From assembly GCA_041661365.1 (NCBI GenBank), contig JBAZUN010000363.1:1-6535 (forward strand): a DNA stretch of 6,535 nucleotides. The letters run 5' to 3'. This document shows positions 1 to 5,586 of this stretch, one piece after another. Each line of letters begins with the position of its first letter. Positions within the stretch are counted from its first letter, which is position 1. The translations under genes and the position numbers were made by a program. Under the pieces are notes generated by a model. The model did no database searches and was not told where the DNA came from. It saw only the letters and a list, made by a program, of their open reading frames with translations. The stretch is from CAITNQ01 sp041661365 (GTDB taxonomy: Bacteria > Latescibacterota > UBA2968 > UBA8231).

Positions 1-1004
1 GCCCGGCCGTGCTGCCGCATCCAGCGGCCGATCCCGTTGAGCCGGTCCATGGCCCGCTCGTCGAACTCGCCGCGGCCGGTGGGCCCGACGTTGAGCAGCA
101 GGTTCCCCCCCTTGCTCACCACCTCGATCAGCATCCGCAGGAGCTGGTCGACGCTCTTCCAGGACGCCTCGTCGCGGTGGTACCCCCAGGAGCCCGAGAA
201 GGTCTGGCAGGTCTCCCAGACCACCGGCTGGCCATTGACGGTGACCCACTGGCGGGGCATGAACTGCTCGGGGGTGCGGATGTCCCACCCGCCTTCGACC
301 TCGTCGAGATCGAGCCGGTCGTTGACGACGATCCCCGGCTGCAGCTCGCGGGTCAGGCGCAGCAACTCCTCGCTCTGCCAGTCCTGGCGCCCCTTCCCCA
401 CGTAGGTGGCGGGCCGGCCGTGGCTCCCCGGCGGATAGCTGAAGTCGTAGAACAGGACGTCGACGTGACCGTACCCGGTGAGGAGCTCGCGGATCTGGCC
501 GTGCAGGTACTCGGCGTACCGACGCTGGTCCCTGCCCTCGTTGAGCCGGGCCCGCTCCGGGCTGTTCCGCAGGGAGTGCAGGTCGTCGATGACGAAGTCG
601 GGGTGGTGCCAGTCGATGAGGGAGTGATAAAAGCCGACCCGCATCCCGTTGGCGCGGAAGGAGTCGACCATCGGCCGGATCAGGTCGCGGTCGGCCGGGG
701 TGTTGGGCGCCTTGTACTCGGTCAGGGCCGAGTCCCACAGGCAGAACCCCTCGTGGTGCTTGGTGGTGACCACGAAGTACTTCATCCCCGCGGCCGAGGC
801 GGCGGCGGCCCACAGGTCCGGGTCGTAGAGGTCGGGGTCGAAACGCTTGAAGTACCGGTCGTAGGTCGAGTCCGGGATCTGCTCGACGTGCTTGACCCAC
901 TCGTGGCGGGCCGGCAGGGCGTACAGGCCCCAGTGGATGAACAGGCCGAAGCGATCCTGCACGAACCAACTGGTGTCGCCCACCGTGGGCTTGACGGTCT
1001 TCAT
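1..1004 (-). CDS. GH29 alpha-L-fucosidase, 3' end cut by window edge
   Basis: This gene encodes a retaining exo-alpha-L-fucosidase of glycoside hydrolase family 29, which releases terminal alpha-linked L-fucose from glycans. I translated 334 residues from the ATG at 1004. Family landmarks occur in order: FGLFIHWGLYA (19-29), KYFVVTTKHHEGF (75-87), GFYHSLIDWH (124-133), VDVLFYDF (181-188) with Asp187 as the likely nucleophile, WETCQTFSGSWGY (263-275) with Glu264 in the region that supplies the acid/base in many members, and the C-terminal signature KGGNLLLNVGPTGRG (298-312). Family members usually have about 430-450 residues, so roughly 100 residues, mostly after the catalytic barrel, lie outside the window. 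There is no signal peptide, so a cytoplasmic enzyme acting on imported oligosaccharides is likely. The start is supported by a GGGAGA ribosome site at 1016-1011, 6 nt upstream. It follows the dehydrogenase gene by 51 bp and is probably co-transcribed with it. Family assignment is secure; the exact linkage preference is unknown. Confidence 0.93.
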   Translation of the reverse strand, partial: MKTVKPTVGDTSWFVQDRFGLFIHWGLYALPARHEWVKHVEQIPDSTYDRYFKRFDPDLYDPDLWAAAASAAGMKYFVVTTKHHEGFCLWDSALTEYKAPNTPADRDLIRPMVDSFRANGMRVGFYHSLIDWHHPDFVIDDLHSLRNSPERARLNEGRDQRRYAEYLHGQIRELLTGYGHVDVLFYDFSYPPGSHGRPATYVGKGRQDWQSEELLRLTRELQPGIVVNDRLDLDEVEGGWDIRTPEQFMPRQWVTVNGQPVVWETCQTFSGSWGYHRDEASWKSVDQLLRMLIEVVSKGGNLLLNVGPTGRGEFDERAMDRLNGIGRWMRQHGR

Positions 1005-1055
1005 CGAGGATCTCCCGCGGGCAAGGGGGAAGGAGGCTAGGGAACGGCCGACGGA

Positions 1056-2051
1056 TCAGTTGACCACGTTGCGCAGCGGCTGTCCGAGGAGGGCGCGGCG
1101 GACGGTCTGGACCCCCTTCAGCCGCATATCGGCCAGCCCCTGTTCCGAGTAGAAGGCGATATGGGGGGTGATGATGACCCGATGATGGGCCGGATGCTGC
1201 GGATCGCGCCAGGCCACGATCAGGGGATCGTCGGCCGGCGGGGGCTCGGTCTCCAGGACGTCGATCCCGGCCCCGGCGAGCTGACCGCTGGCCACGGCCC
1301 CCGGGATGGCGCTGGTGTCGACCACCCCGCCGCGGGCGGTGTTGACCAGGTACGAGCCGCGGGGCATGCGGGCGATGGCGGCCGCGTCGATCAGGTGGTG
1401 GGTCTCCTCGGTCAGCGGGCAGTGGAGGCTGACGGCGAGGGACTGGGCCAGCAGCTCCTCGAGGCTCTCGACCCGGCGGATCCCCACGGCCTTGTCGTAC
1501 CCGTCCGGCTTGTACGGGTCGTAGAAGACCACCTCCAGGCCCAGGGCCCGGGCCCGCAGGGCCGCGGCCGTGCCGATGCGGCCCAGGCCGACCACGCCGA
1601 AGGTCGCGCCCCGCAGCCGCTGCAGCGGGGCGGCCTGGGTGTAGGCCCAGGGACCGAGGCCGGCGCGCAGCCGCGAGTTGAGGAACGGGATCCCCCGCAT
1701 CAGGCTGACGGCCAGGCCGATCGCCGCGTCGGCCACGTCCTCGGTGCCGTAGTCGGGAACGTTGCAGACGTCGATCCCCCGCTGCCGGGCAAAGGCGTGG
1801 TCGACGTTGTCGAACCCCACGCCGCAGCGCACGATCAGCTTGCAGTGACGCAGCCGTTCTATCGTCGACCGCGACAGGCCCAGGTAGTGATAGACCATGA
1901 CCGCATCGGCCTCTTCGATCCTCCCGGCCAGCTCCTCCTCGCGCAGGGCGCCCAGGGCCTCGACCCTGGCCAGCTCACCGAGCACCTGGTGCTCCACGGC
2001 CAAGTCATCGGTGATGAAGTCGGTGATGATGACGCGGTAGGGCTCGGACAT
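1056..2051 (-). CDS. CtBP-like NAD-dependent D-2-hydroxyacid dehydrogenase
   Basis: This 331-residue protein belongs to the D-isomer-specific 2-hydroxyacid dehydrogenases, which interconvert 2-keto acids and D-2-hydroxy acids with NAD(H). The Rossmann motif GLGRIG is at 155-160. An acidic residue at the end of the second strand (Asp178 in VFYDPY) favours NAD over NADP. The catalytic triad is Arg240 (NTARGG), Glu269 (DVLETEP) and His297 (TPHIAF). The substrate-domain motif RCGVGFDNVD is at 75-84. The tail HIAFYSEQ...MR...RRALLGQPLRNVVN closely follows the CtBP subgroup (YSEQ, then an Arg-rich helix and N-V-N). Length is typical. The ATG at 2051 is chosen because a strong GGAGGA site (2060-2055) precedes it and the conserved first beta strand (YRVIITD) starts there; the open frame upstream runs through a palindromic repeat. 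The fucosidase gene follows 51 bp downstream. The substrate cannot be read from sequence; glyoxylate/hydroxypyruvate-type or sugar-derived keto acids are plausible. Confidence 0.93.
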   Translation of the reverse strand: MSEPYRVIITDFITDDLAVEHQVLGELARVEALGALREEELAGRIEEADAVMVYHYLGLSRSTIERLRHCKLIVRCGVGFDNVDHAFARQRGIDVCNVPDYGTEDVADAAIGLAVSLMRGIPFLNSRLRAGLGPWAYTQAAPLQRLRGATFGVVGLGRIGTAAALRARALGLEVVFYDPYKPDGYDKAVGIRRVESLEELLAQSLAVSLHCPLTEETHHLIDAAAIARMPRGSYLVNTARGGVVDTSAIPGAVASGQLAGAGIDVLETEPPPADDPLIVAWRDPQHPAHHRVIITPHIAFYSEQGLADMRLKGVQTVRRALLGQPLRNVVN

Positions 2052-2054
2052 CCG

Positions 2055-2060
2055 TCCTCC
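2055..2060 (-). promoter_or_regulatory. Ribosome binding site fixing the dehydrogenase start
   Basis: GGAGGA on the minus strand lies 3 nt from the ATG at 2051 (GGAGG with a 4-nt spacer). It decides the start at 2051 over an in-frame ATG at 2237 that would add 62 residues encoded by the palindromic repeat. Confidence 0.75.
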
Positions 2061-2106
2061 GTGGGTGTCGTTGGTCTCCGTGGCGTCCGCATCGCGTGGT
2101 CCGGAC

Positions 2107-2274
2107 AGCAGCCCGTTGAAAAAGCCGCTTTGCTTGGCGAGGCCGAGGACTGACGGGGTCTGGCTAGGCGCGCGAGCGGCGCCGCATCGAGGGGAGATGC
2201 GGCAAGCGAGCGGAACGACGCCAGAGCCCGTCAGCACCGGCCGCAGCCCGAATGGGCTTTTTCAACGGGATGCT
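2107..2274. repeat. 168-bp palindromic, MITE-like element with nested inverted repeats
   Basis: The ends are 20-bp terminal inverted repeats with one mismatch (2107-2126 and 2255-2274) sharing the core CCCGTTGAAAAAGCC. Inside lies a second inverted pair, CTGACGGGGTCTGGC (2150-2164) against GCCAGAGCCCGTCAG (2220-2234), complementary at 14 of 15 positions. At the centre is a perfect 8-bp stem, GCCGCATC/GATGCGGC (2181-2188 and 2196-2203), with a 7-nt loop. The direct repeat GCGAGCGG occurs at 2172-2179 and 2206-2213. The nesting is concentric, so either strand as RNA would fold into one long interrupted hairpin. It encodes no protein. Size and terminal repeats fit a non-autonomous transposable element or a large REP/BIME-type intergenic repeat; I saw no convincing target-site duplication. 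Only one copy is visible, so calling it dispersed is inference. Confidence 0.8.
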
Positions 2275-2284
2275 AGGGAAGGAT

Positions 2285-2313
2285 ACCTTAACCATTGCTC
2301 CCGGTGCCGGCAA
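2285..2313 (-). promoter_or_regulatory. Weak sigma70-like promoter candidate upstream of the palindromic element
   Basis: On the minus strand, TTGCCG (2313-2308) and TAAGGT (2290-2285) are separated by 17 bp. Each matches its -35 or -10 consensus only partly. Transcription from here would place the whole palindromic element in the 5' leader of the dehydrogenase mRNA. It lies in the least GC-rich part of the intergenic region. This is a pattern match only. Confidence 0.2.
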
Positions 2314-2353
2314 TCGGAGGATTCAATGCGGACAGGCGATGTGCTCGGGCTAG

Positions 2354-2761
2354 CTATCGATCCAGATCGAGCTGTTCGAGGATTCGGCCGTCAACGGCCA
2401 GACGCAGGACCGATACCACCTCCCCCGGCCCCACGTCGCTGGCCCGCCAGATCGTGTACCAGGTGGTCCCGGCCAGCGGATGCCCGGCCGGCGCCATCGA
2501 CGGTCCCCAGCGGAAACGATGGATCCCGGCCGGTCTAGCCCCGAAGAGCCGCCCCAGGGCGGTGAGCTGCTCCAGACCGAGAGCGGCAGCATCCTCGGTG
2601 ACCAGGGCCGGGACCTGGCCGCGGGCCGCCTCCAGTTGACCGTCCTCGGGGATCTGCCCGGCCCGGCCGCGGTCTGGCTGCACCTCGGGGTAGACCATCC
2701 CGTCCAGCCACGGGCTCAGGAGTCCGACCACGGCGAGGACCAATAGAGTTCGCGTCAACAT
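2354..2761 (-). CDS. Small exported protein of unknown function
   Basis: I do not recognise this 135-residue protein. It begins with two short basic-flanked residues and a hydrophobic stretch, LLVLAVVGLL (6-15), which looks like a signal peptide or a single N-terminal membrane anchor. There is no lipobox cysteine, and SPWLDG follows the hydrophobic core. The middle (30-75) is hydrophilic and Gln/Glu/Ala-rich. The C-terminal part (78-135) looks like a small folded beta-rich domain: it contains GIHRFRWGPSMAPAGHPLAG, TTWYTIWR and VVSVLRLAVDGRILEQLDLD. I chose the ATG at 2761 because AGGAGA (2770-2765) lies just upstream and the hydrophobic segment then starts immediately; an in-frame ATG at 2800 would add 13 residues ahead of it and lacks such a site. 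It lies 122 bp downstream of the M28/AAC(3) stop on the same strand. The gene is probable; function and final location are unknown. Confidence 0.65.
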   Translation of the reverse strand: MLTRTLLVLAVVGLLSPWLDGMVYPEVQPDRGRAGQIPEDGQLEAARGQVPALVTEDAAALGLEQLTALGRLFGARPAGIHRFRWGPSMAPAGHPLAGTTWYTIWRASDVGPGEVVSVLRLAVDGRILEQLDLDR

Positions 2762-2877
2762 GGCTCTCCTGAGGATGAACCCGTAAGTCCGCGACGGCAC
2801 TCAGCGCCCCAGGTCAGCACCTCGACCCATGCGGTCCGCGCCAGGTTGCCGGCCACCCGCTGCCAGTGCACGATCAT
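2755..2877 (-). CDS. Possible 40-residue small ORF after the fusion gene
   Basis: An ATG at 2877, six nucleotides after the stop codon of the large fusion gene, opens a 40-codon frame ending in TGA at 2757-2755. That end overlaps the ATG of the exported-protein gene. A GGTGAGG sequence (2888-2882) embedded in the upstream stop region could act as a ribosome site with a 4-nt spacer. The product starts MIVHWQRVAGNLARTAWVEV and has no recognisable domain; residues 1-25 could form an amphipathic helix. The stop-start arrangement on both sides would suit translational coupling. In GC-rich DNA a frame this short can be chance, so this is a weak call. Confidence 0.25.
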   Translation of the reverse strand: MIVHWQRVAGNLARTAWVEVLTWGAECRRGLTGSSSGEPC

Positions 2878-2883
2878 CTTGCC

Positions 2884-5535
2884 TCACCGCACCGCGGGCC
2901 TGACCGGACAGGTCGGGCAGACGCGCCGGAGGTGCTCGCGCCGCACGCGCCACAGGTCCAGGGCCCGCACCAGCTCGCAGTCGGCGTTGGCCACCTTGCC
3001 TCGCCGCTGGAGTTTCCTTCGGTCCAGGGTCTGGTCGAGCTTGCTGGTGGGGACCGGGCAGGCCCCGGCCCGGAAGGCCAGGCCGCGGACCTGGTGCACC
3101 GCGCCGTCGGGCATGACCACCCGCTCCTCGTTGGCGAACATGTCGATGCAATGGCAGGGGACCGACATCTCGGCGACGTGGTAGGCTGTCGAGGTGTTGT
3201 GCGTGGTTCCCAGGGCCAGCAGGTACCCGCCGCCGTGGATCAGGCGGCCGATCGGGCTGTCCTGGGCCCAGATCCCGACCTCGAGGTGATCGCGGCAGTA
3301 CTCCTCGGCCCGCGACCCGATGGCGGTCACCGCGTGCGTCGGATGCAGGCTGCGCACCGCCTCCGAGCGGCGCCAGGCCGCGTCCGGGACGGCGCCGTTG
3401 GTCGTCGGGGTGGTCAGGGGATTGTAGACCTGGGCCGCGCGGTGGTTGAACGACGGCAGGAGGAGGGTCCCGCGCCGGCCGACCGCGTCGAGGAGGGCCT
3501 GCACCACGGTCTCGGCCCCGCCTTGTACCGGCCCGAGGGCCGACAGGGAGGCGTGGACCATCAGGTCCATCCCCGGGGTCACGCCGAGGGCCTTGAGGTC
3601 GCGGACCAGGGCCGCACGGGTGGCCTGAGCCCCGGGCTCGAACAGCTCGACGTACCCGAGGTCGCGGTGGGCCTCGAAGTAGTCGACGTACCGGTTAAGG
3701 TCTGGAGCCTGGCCGCGGGCGTCGCGGCTGCCGACGCTGGCCGTCTCCTCGCAGGCCGCCAGGCGGGCGATCTCGGCGATGGTGCGACGACCGTCGGCGT
3801 AGAAGAGGACCCAAGACCTCAGACCAGAACCGTTGATCCGTTTGGCCAGGGGCTCGGGGGTGTTCTCCATCGTCGGTGACAGCAGGGCGGTGCGCCGCGG
3901 TACGCGGGCCGCGGCCGCCGGTATCCGCCGGTGTACCGGGGCAGACCGAACCGTCCGCTCGCTGGCCTCTGCCGCGATCTCCCGGCATTCATCCAAACGG
4001 GACATGATCCCCGGGCGGTCCCCGCCCCACAGCCAGCGCTGCAGCCGGCTCAGGGTGGCCTGGTGGCCGGCGAGGAGGAAGTTGGCCTGGTCTACGGGCA
4101 GGCGTCGCTGGCCCAGGGCCTGAACCGCGCGGTCGGTCTCACTGGTCGCGATCTCGAGCACCTCGGCGGTGCCCATGTCGGCGAGGTAATAGAGGTACGC
4201 GGCCATAGCCCCGGCGCAGGCCTGCAACCCCCGTGGGCTGAGCAGTCGAACCGTGTCGGCCGAGGAGTGGTACGCGTCGAACCCCTTCCCGGATCTGCGG
4301 TGGTGGGTCGTCAGCCAGGGACAGGGGAAGCCGTACTGGGGATCGCCGAGAAGGGTGTCGGCGGTGGAGACGAAGGGCGCGGCATTGTATCGGTACCCGG
4401 TCTCCACGCGTCTCAATGCCGCCCGCAGCACGGTCTCGCCCAACTGGTCGACGAAGCCGGCCGAGAGTGGGATGGTGGCGTGCCACTCCAGGCGGCCGTC
4501 GCAGACCGCCGACCGGGCGCCCAGGGTGTCCAGGCAGACCCCGGCCAGGGGAGGCTGCAGCCGGCGCGTCCGCTCGAGATAGGCGAAGAAGCCGTAGCAC
4601 TCGTACGCCCCGAGGAGGCGGATCGTCCGCCGGGGTCGAGGCAGGGCCCCCGCGGCGATCAGCTCCTCGAGGATGCGGGCGATCTCCAGCGAGACCACCA
4701 GGCCCGAACCGTTGTCGAGGGCCCCCGGCTCGCCGCTGTGGGCGATGACCCAGACCTCGTCCTGGGGATCCTCGGCGCCGCGGACCAGACCGCTGACCAC
4801 GTCGTGGGTGCCGACGTACTTGCGGACGTCGGCGCGCAGCCGCAGCCTCACCCGCGCATGACGCGCGGCCAGCCGCCGGAGGGCCTTCCCCTGGTTCTCG
4901 GAGAGCACGAACCCGACCAGTCGCGCCGTGGCGTGCTCCAGGGGGATGGCGCCCCAGCCGAACTTGGTCCAGGCCAGGGCATCGGGGCCGGCAGTGACCG
5001 GGGTGTCGGTGATCACCCCGACGGCGCCCTTGTCGGCCAGCAGGGGGAAAAGACCGCGCGTTCCCTGGCGGGTGAGCACCACCTTCCCGGCGAGGCCGTC
5101 CCGGGGGAGCTTCTCCACCTCCTCCTTGCCGTCGAGGATCACCAGCTCGCACTCCACCCCCTCGCGGGGGGTGGCCGAGCTCCACTGGATCACGTGCCAG
5201 GGGTTCTGCCGGTAGTCGAGGAGTCGCTGGCGCACCGGGCTGACCACCTCGACCGTGGCACTGCGGACGTCGGCCGCCTCGTGGATCACCCACCGTCCGG
5301 AGCCGAGCCGGCCCCCGGTCTGGACCGGATAGACCTCGGCCTGAGCCCCGGCCTCCTCGTAGGCCTGCACCAGGTAGCGGGTGGTCTCGTGGAAGCGATC
5401 GAAGGAGTTCCAGCGGTCGGTGGCCACCACTCGAGAGGCGGCCTCGATCATTCGGGCGCCGCGGGCCTGGCCCAGCAGCAGGGGGAGCACCTGGCGGCAG
5501 AGCCGCCGCCACGACAAGGGCAAAGCCTGGGGCAT
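2884..5535 (-). CDS. Fusion protein: atypical M28 aminopeptidase + winged-helix-like module + AAC(3)-family N-acyltransferase
   Basis: This is one uninterrupted 883-residue frame. Residues ~40-455 form an M28-type metallopeptidase module with an inserted PA-like segment (~125-215). Its metal-site landmarks are AHSGEPGALDNGSG (265-278; His266, Asp274), GAYECYG (309-315; Glu312), CLDTLGA (334-340; Asp336) and YHSSAD (422-427; His423). Residues ~545-632 resemble the small winged-helix domain that ends some M28-like proteins (FYADGRRTIAEIARL, then DYFEAHRDLGYVEL). Residues ~637-883 are an AAC(3)/Antibiotic_NAT domain, which transfers an acyl group from acyl-CoA to an amine: MVHASLSALGP (659-669), GTLLLPSF (689-696), HPTHAVTAIG (731-740), and the active-site stretch GTTHNTSTAYHVAE (776-789) with His786 and Glu789. 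There is no signal peptide, so it is probably cytoplasmic. The start at 5535 has AGGAGA at 5546-5541. It lies 51 bp after the ABC-F stop. Odd points are the fusion itself and the Glu-Cys pair where M28 enzymes have Glu-Glu. The substrate is unknown; aminoglycoside resistance should not be assumed. Confidence 0.88.
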   Translation of the reverse strand: MPQALPLSWRRLCRQVLPLLLGQARGARMIEAASRVVATDRWNSFDRFHETTRYLVQAYEEAGAQAEVYPVQTGGRLGSGRWVIHEAADVRSATVEVVSPVRQRLLDYRQNPWHVIQWSSATPREGVECELVILDGKEEVEKLPRDGLAGKVVLTRQGTRGLFPLLADKGAVGVITDTPVTAGPDALAWTKFGWGAIPLEHATARLVGFVLSENQGKALRRLAARHARVRLRLRADVRKYVGTHDVVSGLVRGAEDPQDEVWVIAHSGEPGALDNGSGLVVSLEIARILEELIAAGALPRPRRTIRLLGAYECYGFFAYLERTRRLQPPLAGVCLDTLGARSAVCDGRLEWHATIPLSAGFVDQLGETVLRAALRRVETGYRYNAAPFVSTADTLLGDPQYGFPCPWLTTHHRRSGKGFDAYHSSADTVRLLSPRGLQACAGAMAAYLYYLADMGTAEVLEIATSETDRAVQALGQRRLPVDQANFLLAGHQATLSRLQRWLWGGDRPGIMSRLDECREIAAEASERTVRSAPVHRRIPAAAARVPRRTALLSPTMENTPEPLAKRINGSGLRSWVLFYADGRRTIAEIARLAACEETASVGSRDARGQAPDLNRYVDYFEAHRDLGYVELFEPGAQATRAALVRDLKALGVTPGMDLMVHASLSALGPVQGGAETVVQALLDAVGRRGTLLLPSFNHRAAQVYNPLTTPTTNGAVPDAAWRRSEAVRSLHPTHAVTAIGSRAEEYCRDHLEVGIWAQDSPIGRLIHGGGYLLALGTTHNTSTAYHVAEMSVPCHCIDMFANEERVVMPDGAVHQVRGLAFRAGACPVPTSKLDQTLDRRKLQRRGKVANADCELVRALDLWRVRREHLRRVCPTCPVRPAVR

Positions 5536-5540
5536 GGTCT

Positions 5541-5546
5541 TCTCCT
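5541..5546 (-). promoter_or_regulatory. Ribosome binding site of the M28/AAC(3) fusion gene
   Basis: AGGAGA on the minus strand lies 5 nt ahead of the ATG at 5535. It supports independent translation initiation of the fusion gene within the 51-bp gap after the ABC-F gene. Confidence 0.7.
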
Positions 5547-5586
5547 GTATGGGATGTCGATCGGCGGGGCGTGCCTCCCGCGCCTT

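Larger units (their letters stand above)
2052..2353. other. 302-bp intergenic region between the two putative transcription units
   Basis: No credible coding sequence is seen here on either strand. More than half of the stretch is the palindromic element at 2107-2274. The remainder contains the ribosome site of the dehydrogenase and a weak promoter-like pair on the minus strand (2313-2285). No classical hairpin-plus-T-tract terminator is evident after the stop codon at 2354. Whether transcription of the upstream genes continues into the dehydrogenase gene is therefore open. Confidence 0.7.

Noticed and set aside
9..1040. 343-codon plus-strand frame opposite the fucosidase
   Set aside because: The minus strand has the complete GH29 motif series; the plus-strand product is biased and unrecognisable.
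1161..2153. 330-codon plus-strand frame opposite the dehydrogenase
   Set aside because: It is antisense to a complete dehydrogenase with Rossmann motif and catalytic triad. The antisense product has only compositional bias.
2052..2237. N-terminal extension of the dehydrogenase to an ATG at 2237
   Set aside because: The extra 62 residues come largely from the palindromic element and precede the conserved first strand. The GGAGGA site supports the ATG at 2051.
2301..2310. CCGGTGCCGG as a terminator hairpin
   Set aside because: The stem is only 4 bp with a 2-nt loop, and no T-tract follows on the minus strand.
2801..3151. 116-codon minus-strand frame overlapping the end of the fusion gene
   Set aside because: It is out of frame with the AAC(3) domain, Arg/Gly/Ala/Pro-biased and without motifs, so it is a shadow frame.
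2884..3870. Internal Met556 (ATG at 3870) as the start of a separate AAC(3) gene
   Set aside because: No Shine-Dalgarno-like sequence precedes it, and it falls at the start of the winged-helix-like module, which belongs with the M28 part rather than with AAC(3).
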